Below are positions 51,993-59,850 of a stretch of DNA of 64,000 bases, in pieces (position 1 is the stretch's first letter; each line of letters opens with the position of its first letter). The DNA lies in contig NZ_JAMBOT010000004.1 in the NCBI RefSeq assembly GCF_023715725.1, forward strand, positions 248,001 to 312,000, given 5' to 3'. The translations under genes were made by a program, and so were the position numbers. Below the pieces are notes generated by a model. That model saw nothing but the letters and a program-made list of their open reading frames with translations. It made no database searches and had not been told where the DNA came from. Origin of the DNA: Paenibacillus pasadenensis (GTDB taxonomy: Bacteria; Bacillota; Bacilli; Paenibacillales; Paenibacillaceae).

Positions 51993-52160
51993 ATGTCCAA
52001 GCCCCTTGCTTTGATCTATTCTCTGCTGTCTATAGCTCTTATGACCGCCACCGCAATCTCCATCAGCTACAATGCCTGGCTCGCGCTTGGACTCGGTGTC
52101 GTCACGTTTGGTTTTATCGGATTAGGCTTTGCTCTTAAGTCGCGTTTGAAGCGCGGATAG
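51993..52160 (+). CDS. Small two-helix membrane protein (DUF5325/YlaF-like candidate)
   Basis: A 55-residue protein with two membrane helices (LALIYSLLSIALMTATAISI and LGLGVVTFGFIGLGFAL) and a basic C-terminus (KSRLKRG), like the tiny YlaF-type proteins of Bacillus. GGGAGG precedes the ATG with ten-base spacing. It is divergent from SASP gene 1. A long perfect hairpin follows the stop codon. The assignment to DUF5325 is tentative. Confidence 0.6.
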   Translation: MSKPLALIYSLLSIALMTATAISISYNAWLALGLGVVTFGFIGLGFALKSRLKRG

Positions 52161-52165
52161 AAAAA

Positions 52166-52210
52166 GGGGCAGGGCAAGAAGTCACGCGATGTGACTTCTT
52201 GCCCTGCCCC
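52166..52210. terminator. Perfect 20-bp stem, terminator of the trpS-side transcript
   Basis: GGGGCAGGGCAAGAAGTCAC, a five-base loop, and its exact complement. On the minus strand the stem is followed by T5, so it would end leftward transcription coming from trpS through array 2. On the plus strand it is followed by TGTTC, which is less suitable. Confidence 0.7.
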
Positions 52211-52245
52211 TGTTCAATCTGTAGAGCGAGATAGAATTTTTAGAC

Positions 52246-52590
52246 CCGTAAGGTCGTTTGACGCCCTTACGGGAACTGGTTCTCGCCTGCTTTTGCTCCG
52301 TAAGGTCGTTTGACGCCCTTACGGAGGCGGGTTCTCGCTTTTTCATGCTCCGTAAGGTCGTTTGACGCCCTTACGGGGGCTGGTTCTCGCTTTTTTATGC
52401 TCCGTAAGGTCGTTTGACGCCCTTACGGGAGCTGGTTCTCGCCTGCTTATGCTCCGTAAGGTCGTTTGACGTCCTTACGGAGGCGGGTTCTCGCTTTTTT
52501 ATGCTCCGTAAGGTCGTTTGACGCCCTTACGGGGGCGGGTTCTCGCTTTTTCATGCTCCGTGAGGTCGTTCCACGCCCTTAAGAGAACCC
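52246..52590. repeat. Hairpin repeat array 2: seven units of exactly 52 bp
   Basis: Units start at 52246, 52298, 52350, 52402, 52454, 52506 and 52558; the last is degenerate (CCGTGAGGTCGTTCCACG). Each begins CCGTAAGGTCGTTTGACG and ends its hairpin with CCTTACGG, then a conserved G-rich and T-rich segment (GGTTCTCGC, T4-6, ATGCT). The six intact units are nearly identical. The period and hairpin head are the same as those of array 1. It fills the gap between the small membrane-protein gene and trpS. Confidence 0.92.
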
Positions 52591-52616
52591 ACCTACGGCT
52601 TTCCGCGCATAACCCG

Positions 52617-53600
52617 TTAACGTTTCAAGAAGCCCATCCGTTCTCTTACTCCTTCAACGACGAGCTCTGCCGTCTCCGAAGCTTTGGCGGCTCCTTCGCG
52701 CAGCACTTCCTCCAGCATACCGGAGCTGCGGATTTCATGGTAGCGCTGCTGCATCGGCTCAAGCTGAGCAACGACCTGCTCCGCCAGCTCTTTTTTGAAC
52801 GATCCGTAGCCTTGGCCTTCATACTTCGCTTCAACTTCCTGCAGCGACAATCCTGACATTTGGGCATAGATGCCCATCAGGTTGCTTACTTCCGGCTTGC
52901 CGGCCGGATCGTATTTGACCTCGCGGCCGGAATCGGTCGTAGCCCGGCTGATTTTTTTGCGGATAACATCCGGCGGGTCAAGCAGTGCGATATAACTGCC
53001 AGCGTTCGGGTTGCTCTTGCTCATTTTTTTGGACGCGTCGTCGAGCGACATGATCCTAGCCCCGATTTCAGGGAAATAAGGCTGCGGTACGGTGAAAAAA
53101 TCACCGTAACGGCTGTTGAAACGCCCAGCCAAGTCGCGGGTCAGCTCCAGATGCTGCTTCTGATCGTCGCCAACCGGCACAAGATCCGCGTTATAGGCAA
53201 GAATATCGGCAGCCATCAACGACGGGTATACAAAAAGGCCTGCGCCTACCGAATCTTTACCGGCTGCCTTGTCTTTGAACTGTGTCATGCGCTCCAGCTC
53301 GCCCATTGAAGTCAGCGTAGTCATCAACCAGCCCAGCTCGGCGTGGGCGCGCACATGCGACTGCATATACACAGCCGAACGTTTCGGATCGATGCCCGCC
53401 GCCAGATACAGCGCCGCAACCGATTGGGACTGCTCCCGCAAAGCGGCGGGATCTTGAGGAACGGTTATGGCATGCAGATCAACAACCATGAAGAAACATT
53501 CATGCGTTTCCTGCAGGCTGACAAAGTTTTTGATTGCTCCAATATAGTTGCCAAGCGTAAGCTGCCCGCTCGGCTGAATGCCGGACAATACTTTTTTCAT
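52617..53600 (-). CDS. trpS: Tryptophanyl-tRNA synthetase
   Basis: A 327-residue class-I synthetase starting MKKVLSGIQPSGQLTLGNYI, where PSGQLTLGN is the HIGH-equivalent region. The KMSKS signature is KKMSKSNPN. VGDDQKQHLELTRD is also typical of bacterial TrpRS. I chose the ATG at 53600; the one at 53612 is adjacent to the purine-rich site. It charges tRNA-Trp. Upstream lies a tryptophan T-box, so expression responds to uncharged tRNA-Trp. Confidence 0.96.
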   Translation of the reverse strand: MKKVLSGIQPSGQLTLGNYIGAIKNFVSLQETHECFFMVVDLHAITVPQDPAALREQSQSVAALYLAAGIDPKRSAVYMQSHVRAHAELGWLMTTLTSMGELERMTQFKDKAAGKDSVGAGLFVYPSLMAADILAYNADLVPVGDDQKQHLELTRDLAGRFNSRYGDFFTVPQPYFPEIGARIMSLDDASKKMSKSNPNAGSYIALLDPPDVIRKKISRATTDSGREVKYDPAGKPEVSNLMGIYAQMSGLSLQEVEAKYEGQGYGSFKKELAEQVVAQLEPMQQRYHEIRSSGMLEEVLREGAAKASETAELVVEGVRERMGFLKR

Positions 53601-53654
53601 TGCGTTCACCATGCCCTTTCTTCTTCCATGTTACTGGCAAACCTCGATATAGAC

Positions 53655-53892
53655 GCAAAAAAGGCCTCCCGCCGCAAGGGACGAGAGACCGTGGTGCCAC
53701 CCTAATTCACCGGGTAACGCTCAGAGGGAGCGGACCGGCCTTAGAATCCGTTAACGGGGATCATTCGGGGCGAATCCGCCCGGCTCCAGAGTCCATTCCG
53801 CGTCTGCTCATTTCGCCGGCTTCACAGCTGCCGCCGGCTCTCTGGGAAATGGCTTTGTGACGCGTACTCCATTCTGTTCAATGCCTTTAGCC
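53655..53892 (-). promoter_or_regulatory. Tryptophan T-box riboswitch controlling trpS
   Basis: On the minus strand the leader contains the T-box core AGGGTGGCACCACGG (53690-53704), followed by a terminator stem (GGTCTCTCGTCCC...GGGAGGCC, T6; 53658-53690). In the stem-I region the sequence GGAATGGACTC offers TGG (53793-53795) as the specifier codon, matching tryptophan. Binding of uncharged tRNA-Trp would favour antitermination. Confidence 0.88.
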
Positions 53893-53894
53893 CG

Positions 53895-53922
53895 ATTATA
53901 GCTTTCACCACAAAATTGTCAA
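53895..53922 (-). promoter_or_regulatory. Sigma-A promoter of trpS
   Basis: On the minus strand TTGACA (53917-53922), a 16-base spacer and TATAAT (53895-53900), directly upstream of the T-box leader. Confidence 0.85.
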
Positions 53923-54035
53923 GGGAACCGGGCGGCAGCCTTCATTCTAGAATTTCTCCTTCTCGAATACATTTCTTTAAAGCCCGTTACGGGCGAATTT
54001 AGGCTGGACAAGCCAGTGGAAGGGCTGAAATTCAA

Positions 54036-55040
54036 TTGCGCAAATCGCTGCTGCCGCTGCTTACAGCTGCCTCCGCTCTTGGCGCTGCATTAGCTGCCGG
54101 GCTCATTATTCGCCGAGATGCCGCCGGAATGGCGCTAACGGATATTACACGCTTCAGTTCCGTTTTTATAAGCATCCTGCTTGAAGCGCTGCCCTTTGTC
54201 CTGCTTGGCGTCGCGCTTTCGGCTTTTTTGCAGGTATTCGTTTCGGACCGTCTCATCCGCCGCCTCATGCCGCGCCATCCTCTGCTTGCCGTTACGGCGG
54301 CGGGACTGCTTGGCGTCATCTTTCCTGTATGCGAATGCGGCATGATTCCCGTCGTCAGACGGCTCATTCGTAAAGGAATGCCGGCGTATGGGGGCATCGT
54401 CTATATTCTGGCCGGCCCCGTCGTCAACCCGGTCGTATTCGCCGCGACATGGACCGCATTTAACGATACGCCACAGATGGCTTTTGCTCGGGTCGGACTC
54501 GCCTTTGCCGTAGCAGCAATTACGGGCTTGATGCTGTGGAAGCTGCTGAAGAGCAATCCGCTCAAGGCGGATCTGGCCTCGCTTTACGCCGGTCTTCCCG
54601 AAGCTTCCTCCAATAACGCTTCCCTTTCGGGCGGTAAAATGCGCTCGGCCGTTCTGCATGCCTCCGACGAGTTGTTCGATATGGGCAAATATTTGGTTAT
54701 TGGCGCCGCGCTCGCCGCTCTGTTTCAAACCGCAGTGAGCCGGGAATGGCTGGAGGCGCTTGGCAGCAACCAGCTTCTATCCCATCTTTTTTTAATGGGG
54801 CTCGCTTTTCTGATGTCCCTCTGCTCAACATCGGATGCGTTTGTTGCCGCTTCATTTAGCGGCAGCTTTGAGAACGGGGCGCTGCTTGCCTTTCTCGTCT
54901 TCGGACCTATGATCGATCTCAAAAGCGCGCTGCTGCTGTTTGCCAGCTTCCGCACACGGGTCGTGCTCGGAATAATTGGATTAACCGCCGTGCTCGTGCT
55001 GACCGGCTCCTGGCTGCTTGAAGCGTTCTATCTTCCTTAG
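54036..55040 (+). CDS. DUF318 permease (YcgR-like)
   Basis: A 334-residue protein with about eight membrane helices. Characteristic DUF318 motifs are FPVCECGMIPVVRRL, GPVVNPVVFAAT and CSTSDAFVAASF. Cysteines in both halves (ECG, CST) suggest metal or thiol involvement. The start is TTG at 54036, with GGAAGGG upstream. It is followed after 11 bases by a TIGR03943-like gene, the usual partner (ycgR-ycgQ in B. subtilis). The transported substrate is unknown. Confidence 0.88.
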   Translation: MRKSLLPLLTAASALGAALAAGLIIRRDAAGMALTDITRFSSVFISILLEALPFVLLGVALSAFLQVFVSDRLIRRLMPRHPLLAVTAAGLLGVIFPVCECGMIPVVRRLIRKGMPAYGGIVYILAGPVVNPVVFAATWTAFNDTPQMAFARVGLAFAVAAITGLMLWKLLKSNPLKADLASLYAGLPEASSNNASLSGGKMRSAVLHASDELFDMGKYLVIGAALAALFQTAVSREWLEALGSNQLLSHLFLMGLAFLMSLCSTSDAFVAASFSGSFENGALLAFLVFGPMIDLKSALLLFASFRTRVVLGIIGLTAVLVLTGSWLLEAFYLP

Positions 55041-55051
55041 GAGGTGAGCAT

Positions 55052-55474
55052 ATGCGCTTAGCTACTGTTTCCCCTGCCTTTCACCATGCAGCAAAAGCAT
55101 CGGTGCTTGGCGTGCTGGGAGCATCGCTGATTGCCCTGGCGAAGAGCGGCTCGCTTCCGCTTTATGTCGACGCCTCTCTGTATTTCCCCGTCAAGCTGTC
55201 CGCTGTTATGCTGCTTGCGCTAGCATTCAGCCAACTGCTTGCAGCACTGCGCGCCAGGCGCAGCGGCTCAGCCGATGCCGGATGCGATTGCGGAGGACAT
55301 GCGCCTCCAGCCAGTCCGCTTAAGGCATTTTGCCTCTATTTCCTGTTTCTGCTCCCCGTATTTCTAGGGCTTATTTCGAACGTTTCCGGCTTGTCTGAAG
55401 GGGAGGCTCACCAGCATGGCGCCATGCCTGCCGAAGGAAAAGAACAGCATTCAAAAATCCTTTTGCCAAAATGA
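55052..55474 (+). CDS. Short TIGR03943/DUF1980-like protein (YcgQ partner, N-terminal part only)
   Basis: A 140-residue protein with four membrane helices (VLGVLGASLIALA, YFPVKLSAVMLLALAFSQLL, FCLYFLFLLPVFLG and one weaker) and a CDCGGH motif. It corresponds to the N-terminal membrane part of the family; full-length members have about 280 residues, with a soluble C-terminal domain that is missing here. I see no continuation in another frame before the SASP gene, and the sigma-G promoter of that gene overlaps the stop. AGGAGG precedes the ATG. Confidence 0.75.
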   Translation: MRLATVSPAFHHAAKASVLGVLGASLIALAKSGSLPLYVDASLYFPVKLSAVMLLALAFSQLLAALRARRSGSADAGCDCGGHAPPASPLKAFCLYFLFLLPVFLGLISNVSGLSEGEAHQHGAMPAEGKEQHSKILLPK

Positions 55475-55503
55475 GTATAGAATGGAAATGAATAAGCATA
55501 CTA
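55475..55503 (+). promoter_or_regulatory. Sigma-G-type promoter of SASP gene 2
   Basis: GTATA (55475-55479), a 17-base spacer and CATACTA (55497-55503). Confidence 0.75.
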
Positions 55504-55529
55504 CCTCCTAACAAGAGGAGGTGAGACAT

Positions 55530-55754
55530 ATGGCAGGATCTCGCAACAACAGACTGGTCGTCCCGGGTTGCCAAGCCGCTCTCGAGCAAATGAAGTACGA
55601 AGCCGCTCAAGCACTGGGCATTCAAATTCCTCAAGACGGCTACTACGGCAACATGGCGACTCGCGATGCTGGCTCTCTGGGCGGATACATAACAAAACGC
55701 CTGGTTGAAATTGCGGAGCAACAGCTTTCCGGAGGCGCAGCGCGCATGCGCTAA
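55530..55754 (+). CDS. Alpha/beta-type small acid-soluble spore protein (SASP) 2
   Basis: A 74-residue SASP with KYEAAQALGI and DAGSLGGYITKRLVEIAEQQ. Unlike most alpha/beta SASPs it has a cysteine near the N-terminus (VVPGCQAALEQM). GAGGAGG precedes the ATG; a GTG nine bases upstream overlaps that site. The sigma-G-type promoter and terminator make it a monocistronic forespore gene. Confidence 0.95.
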   Translation: MAGSRNNRLVVPGCQAALEQMKYEAAQALGIQIPQDGYYGNMATRDAGSLGGYITKRLVEIAEQQLSGGAARMR

Positions 55755-55762
55755 GCCCCAAA

Positions 55763-55803
55763 AAAACAGCCTTTGTCCATTGCGGACAAAGGCTGTTTTT
55801 TTG
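55763..55803. terminator. Bidirectional intrinsic terminator
   Basis: AACAGCCTTTGTCC-ATTGC-GGACAAAGGCTGTT with A7 and T7 on the two sides. It serves SASP gene 2 and the convergent gene at 55818. Confidence 0.9.
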
Positions 55804-55817
55804 GGAACATACCCGGA

Positions 55818-56234
55818 TTACTCTTCCGAAACGGTCCGGTCCCATATGGACGGATGTTTCGGCTCGTAGCGGAAGTGGGAGCTGGCCATATTATAATTTG
55901 ATTCACAAGCCATACTGGCGGACCAGCTGGATGCAGACCCTTGGCGAACGGAAAAATCATACAAAATTTCGCCATGCGTCCAATTCGATTTGTGCTTAAG
56001 CGCGTCAACGGCCATTTGCCTGAATTCCTTCACCTGATCGGCGCTCAATCCTTTAGGGGAGGGAGATGAGGACTTGAGCTCGATCGGATTATGCCGGATT
56101 CCGTATTTGCCAACCGTGTTGTTGCGGATATGAATGAGTACCGTACCTGCGGGAGCATGGGTGAGTTCGGGTTCAAGCTGGCGAAAAACAAAGTCCACCT
56201 GACGGGCTAAAGGCGAATAGCTGCTGCTTGTCAT
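55818..56234 (-). CDS. Conserved hypothetical protein
   Basis: A 138-residue soluble protein starting MTSSSYSPLARQVDFVFRQL. GGAGGTG precedes the ATG at 56234; the longer frame to 56315 has no ribosome site. It contains GKYGIRHNPIELKSS and HGEILYDFSVRQGSASSW. There is no signal peptide or membrane segment. I do not recognise the family, though the even mix of helix and strand and the good ribosome site support a real gene. Confidence 0.7.
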   Translation of the reverse strand: MTSSSYSPLARQVDFVFRQLEPELTHAPAGTVLIHIRNNTVGKYGIRHNPIELKSSSPSPKGLSADQVKEFRQMAVDALKHKSNWTHGEILYDFSVRQGSASSWSASMACESNYNMASSHFRYEPKHPSIWDRTVSEE

Positions 56235-56545
56235 AATTTCACCTCCATTCATATGCTTTGAATAAATACCTGACATGCTGAGGAATATCACAGCTGTAGC
56301 GACATTATAGGACAAGCGTTTTCCATCATCAACTAAAAATTTACAAAATATGATAATATTTTACCGTAATACGGGCATTTAGACTCATTTACCTCTCGAA
56401 TCCAATGGAAAAATCCGATCTTCAGAACTAGATCATTCCCCCTATATCTGTTTCCCCGGTCTACATTTTCTCCTAAAGAATGCCGATTACAATATCAGAT
56501 ATGGTTTCATTCGCCCACTATATGCAGCGATAGGAGTCGATAATC
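56235..56545. other. 311-base divergent promoter gap
   Basis: AT-rich sequence between the gene at 55818 and the chemoreceptor gene. I see no certain -35/-10 pair and no repeat. Confidence 0.4.
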
Positions 56546-57802
56546 ATGAACTGGTATCATGCTCTGTCCATCAAAAACAAAGTGCGTGTCGGAATTTTCG
56601 CTTCGCTGGCTGCATCCTCCATCTTTTTTCTTATTCTGAGCCTTATTGCCGGCTCGCCGCTCTGGCCGATTGCTGTGGTCGTCATCATCGGCGCTGCCGT
56701 CTCCCTGCCACTCTCCTCCGTTGTTGAGAAATCGCTTACAAGCTCTATGGAGGATATGACCCTTGTCGCTTACCGGATTGCTAAAGGCGACTTCACTCAG
56801 CGCGTAGACGCCTCTAACTCCTCGCTGGGACAGCTTGCCCATTCCTTCAACAGCATGATTGACAAGCTGCGCGAGATTTTGGGCGATACGTCCCGGATCA
56901 GCCGGCTCGTTAACGAAACGAGCACAGGCATTTACGAGAAGAACAACGGGGTCAAAAGCGTAATGGAGCAGGTAGCCACTTCCGCAGGCGAGCTTGCTAC
57001 CGGCGCCAATGAGATTTCCGAGGAAGTCGGCGACATGAGCGAGTCGATCCGCCAGATTGAAGCGAAGGTAGCCTCCTATGCGGAATCCAGCCGGCTGATG
57101 AACGAGCGGTCTGAAGTTGCCCTGCAGCTCGTCCAGCGCGGTCAGCAATCGGTGGAAACGCAAGCGGACGGCACACGGCGCACGGCTGAAGCTGCCGCAC
57201 ATGTCTCCTCCGCTATTGAACGCCTGTCCGAAGCGGCCAGCGGAATCTCTGCCATCACCCGCACGATATCCGATCTTGCGGAGCAGACGAACCTGCTGTC
57301 CCTCAACGCCTCAATCGAAGCGGCCCGTGCCGGCGAGCATGGCAAAGGGTTTGCCGTCGTCGCCCAGGAGGTTCGCAAGCTGGCTGAGGAGTCTACCGCC
57401 TCGACCAAGGAAGTGTTCGGCCTTGTAAAAGGCATCGAGCAGGGCGTCAAGGACGCCACTGCCAATATGATCATCAATGAAAAAGCGGTTGAGCTGCAGG
57501 CGGAAATGCTGCGCGAGACCGAAGCGGTATTCAGCGAGATTGTAACCAGCATGCAATTCATTTCCGAGCAAATTCAGCTTTTTGCCAGTGAAAGCGAGAG
57601 CATGCTGGACAATGCGCGGACGATTTCTTCGGCAATCGGGAATATTTCCGCAATTACGCAGCAATCGGCTGCAGGCACCGAGCAGGTAGCATCCTCGATG
57701 AACGGGCAAATTGTCTCCATTCAATCCATCGTGGAAGAAACCGCGCGGATGCAGCAGATGGCGTCCCAGCTTCAACGCACGATTCAAATTTTCAAGTTTT
57801 AA
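56546..57802 (+). CDS. Methyl-accepting chemotaxis protein without a large extracellular sensor
   Basis: A 418-residue chemoreceptor. Two adjacent membrane helices (about residues 15-36 and 40-58) leave almost no extracellular loop. A HAMP domain (about 58-112) is followed by the signalling domain with the highly conserved hairpin tip [19 protein letters not shown] (residue ~255) and [19 protein letters not shown] precedes the ATG. It must sense something in the membrane or cytoplasm, or work with another receptor. Confidence 0.9.
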   Translation: MNWYHALSIKNKVRVGIFASLAASSIFFLILSLIAGSPLWPIAVVVIIGAAVSLPLSSVVEKSLTSSMEDMTLVAYRIAKGDFTQRVDASNSSLGQLAHSFNSMIDKLREILGDTSRISRLVNETSTGIYEKNNGVKSVMEQVATSAGELATGANEISEEVGDMSESIRQIEAKVASYAESSRLMNERSEVALQLVQRGQQSVETQADGTRRTAEAAAHVSSAIERLSEAASGISAITRTISDLAEQTNLLSLNASIEAARAGEHGKGFAVVAQEVRKLAEESTASTKEVFGLVKGIEQGVKDATANMIINEKAVELQAEMLRETEAVFSEIVTSMQFISEQIQLFASESESMLDNARTISSAIGNISAITQQSAAGTEQVASSMNGQIVSIQSIVEETARMQQMASQLQRTIQIFKF

Positions 57803-57915
57803 TGATACTTAGCGCTTCAAGGAATGGACATCGCCCGCACTGGGAATAGCTAACCGGCAAGCCTCTTTCATTCGCCGAGGGCCTAATCGCTCAAACCCAG
57901 CTAGGAGGTGAGGCG

Positions 57916-58782
57916 GTGCACTTCTTCTTGAAGCGTTGCAGCCGGTTACCGGAATGGCTTCAACCGTCGGCAAGCCTCCTTGCGGCGGCTTTGCTTGCTC
58001 TGCTGCTGGTTATAATTCCGCAACAGGCTTCAGCCCAGCCAATTGCTGGATCTGACCAGGAGCACTCATCCGAGACTGCCGCCACCTTGCGTCCTGGCAA
58101 ACGTCTCGTGTCATGGATTACGCTCACCCGCAATTTTCCCGGCGCGTTTGCTACCCACGGGCCTGCCACTTCCAGGCGGGTGGCGCTCACCTTTGACGAT
58201 GTGCCGGATAACGATTATACGCCTAAGGTGCTGGATATTCTGGCACGCGAAAAAGTAAAGGCAACCTTTTTTATCGTCGGGGAGCGCGCGCTTAAACATC
58301 CCGATATGGTGCAACGCATCGTGGCAGAGGGACATGCCGTAGGCAATCATTCCTACGACCATACCTCCTATGCCAGCCTTTCCATGAGCGAATTTAAGGA
58401 TCAAGTGGAGCGGACCAACAAGCTGCTGCACAGCCAGCTTGGCTTCACTCCACGCTTCATCCGGCCTCCATACGGGGAGATTCTCCCGGAGCAGCTCCTG
58501 TGGACCCAAAGCCGGGGATATTATGTCGTCAATTGGAATGTGGACACCGAGGACTGGAAGGGACTCGGACCGGATCAGATTCTCCGCAATGTACGGCGGA
58601 CTCTCGGCCCCGGGAGCATCATTCTTCAGCATGCCGGCGGAGGCATCGGCGAGGATTTAAGCGGAACGGTAAAAGCTCTGCCGCGGCTGATTCAGCTGCT
58701 TAAACAGAAAAATTATGAGCTGGTCACCGTCCCAGAGCTGTTAGGCAAACCGGAAGAGCTGGAGAGCATTCGGCTTTATTAA
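57916..58782 (+). CDS. Secreted polysaccharide deacetylase (CE4)
   Basis: A 288-residue protein with an N-terminal signal peptide (LLAAALLALLLVIIPQQASA). The NodB/CE4 motifs are complete: TFDD (residue ~93), the metal pair NHSYDH, RPPYG, WNVDTEDW and the final LQHAGG. It removes acetyl groups from chitooligosaccharides or peptidoglycan. The start is GTG at 57916, behind AGGAGGTGAGG. A terminator follows. Confidence 0.92.
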   Translation: MHFFLKRCSRLPEWLQPSASLLAAALLALLLVIIPQQASAQPIAGSDQEHSSETAATLRPGKRLVSWITLTRNFPGAFATHGPATSRRVALTFDDVPDNDYTPKVLDILAREKVKATFFIVGERALKHPDMVQRIVAEGHAVGNHSYDHTSYASLSMSEFKDQVERTNKLLHSQLGFTPRFIRPPYGEILPEQLLWTQSRGYYVVNWNVDTEDWKGLGPDQILRNVRRTLGPGSIILQHAGGGIGEDLSGTVKALPRLIQLLKQKNYELVTVPELLGKPEELESIRLY

Positions 58783-58784
58783 AA

Positions 58785-58830
58785 GAAAAAGCAGCCCGAA
58801 CTCCTTTACGGGGAGACCGGGCTGCTTTTG
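58785..58830. terminator. Bidirectional intrinsic terminator
   Basis: AGCAGCCCG...CGGGCTGCT stem with A and T runs on the two sides. A smaller CTCC...GGAG hairpin lies in the loop. It serves the convergent deacetylase and LysM-3D genes. Confidence 0.85.
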
Positions 58831-58832
58831 AT

Positions 58833-59528
58833 TTATGCTTTCAGAACGTGAACTTTTACCCACTGATAACCGAACTTTTTGGCTTGAGCCGTCGTGCCGG
58901 GAACGAACAGATCGACCCGGTCGCCTTTGATGGCTCCGCCGACATCGGATGCAGTCGCAATCATGCCACCTGTCGGAAGTCCATTATAATCGTAGCCTGT
59001 AATGTAAAGCTTCGTGCCGAGGGGGATCTTTTTAGGATCAACAGCGACGGTTCCGACCTTCAGCGGATTGCCGAAGTAATCTACTGCGCCCCATTTGCCG
59101 TTTTCCGAAGCGGCAGACGTATAAGCGCTGGCTTTAACGTTAAGCTCGCGGCTTACCTGATAGGTCTTTCCGGATGCTACGACATGTTTCGCGCCGTCAT
59201 CCTTCTTGAGCAGCTTAGGGGTTGTGTTCAATGACGCAGCCTTCACCTTGCTTTCGGCTTTTGCGCTGACGGGAGGCTTTTTGGCGCTGCCCGGAATCGA
59301 AAGCTTGAGGCCAACATAAATGTTCGTCGGCTCAACATGCTGGTTGAGTTCAATCAGTCTTTCAAGGGACACGTCGAAGGTACGCGACAGCTCCCAGAAT
59401 GTATCGCCGGATTTGGCGTTGTAATCATAAGCGGCGAATGCCGGAGCAGGTGCGGCAAAAATGGCGATGCCGGCAAGAGCGGCGGCTGCGGTTTTCACAA
59501 TGTTAAAAAGCTTTGTTTTAAGTTGCAT
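58833..59528 (-). CDS. Secreted LysM and 3D-domain cell-wall protein (YocH/YuiC-like)
   Basis: A 231-residue protein with signal peptide (cleavage near PAPAFAAYD), one LysM (SGDTFWELSRTFDVSLERLI, then LNQHVEPTNIYVGLKLSIP) and a C-terminal 3D domain with its three aspartates (TVAVDPKKIPLG, ASDVGGAIKGDRVDLFV). 3D proteins are lytic transglycosylase-like or muramidase-like wall enzymes. The ATG at 59528 has AGGAGG; the frame upstream is promoter and leader sequence. Confidence 0.9.
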   Translation of the reverse strand: MQLKTKLFNIVKTAAAALAGIAIFAAPAPAFAAYDYNAKSGDTFWELSRTFDVSLERLIELNQHVEPTNIYVGLKLSIPGSAKKPPVSAKAESKVKAASLNTTPKLLKKDDGAKHVVASGKTYQVSRELNVKASAYTSAASENGKWGAVDYFGNPLKVGTVAVDPKKIPLGTKLYITGYDYNGLPTGGMIATASDVGGAIKGDRVDLFVPGTTAQAKKFGYQWVKVHVLKA

Positions 59529-59578
59529 CAGATTGGTCCTCCTGGGTCGGTTCGCAGCATTCAGCGATGCAGCGTGAT

Positions 59579-59637
59579 TTGGGTTGGATCTCCGAACGAA
59601 ACCTACGGGTGTCAGAATAACACAGCATCCAACCCAA
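59579..59637. promoter_or_regulatory. 11-bp inverted repeat spanning the LysM-3D gene promoter
   Basis: TTGGGTTGGAT (59579-59589) and its exact complement ATCCAACCCAA (59627-59637), separated by 37 bases. A promoter candidate (TTGGTC 59640-59645, 17-base spacer, TGTTAT 59617-59622 on the minus strand) overlaps the upstream arm. Either an operator pair or, if transcription starts further upstream, a leader stem. Confidence 0.55.
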
Positions 59638-59802
59638 TTGACCAACCAAAAAAAACCAGATTTCAATTATGAAAAGCTCTCATTTTTGTGATAATTGGGG
59701 CAATCTCAGGCTCCGCAAGGGATAACCGCCTTCTCAGGCAGAGAGATCAGGAACTCAATGAAAAATTTCTAATCCAAGCTTATAAGGCGGAATTCGGGAA
59801 AA

Positions 59803-59837
59803 TAAAAGGCTTGCCGGCACATGCCGGCAAGCCTTTA
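59803..59837. terminator. Terminator of the CAP-domain gene
   Basis: A perfect 15-bp stem, AAAGGCTTGCCGGCA with its complement around a two-base loop; on the minus strand it is followed by TTATTTTC. Confidence 0.85.
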
Positions 59838-59850
59838 CGGTATAAGTGCA

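Noticed and set aside
17261..52590. CRISPR arrays
   Set aside because: Repeats are tandem with conserved, not unique, intervening sequence, and no cas genes are present.
55440..55530. Frameshifted remainder of the TIGR03943-like gene
   Set aside because: No frame downstream of the stop encodes a recognisable C-terminal domain before the SASP gene.
59530..59640. c-di-AMP (ydaO-yuaA) riboswitch upstream of the LysM-3D gene
   Set aside because: The gene type would fit, but the leader is too short and I cannot align the conserved core; kept only as an inverted repeat.
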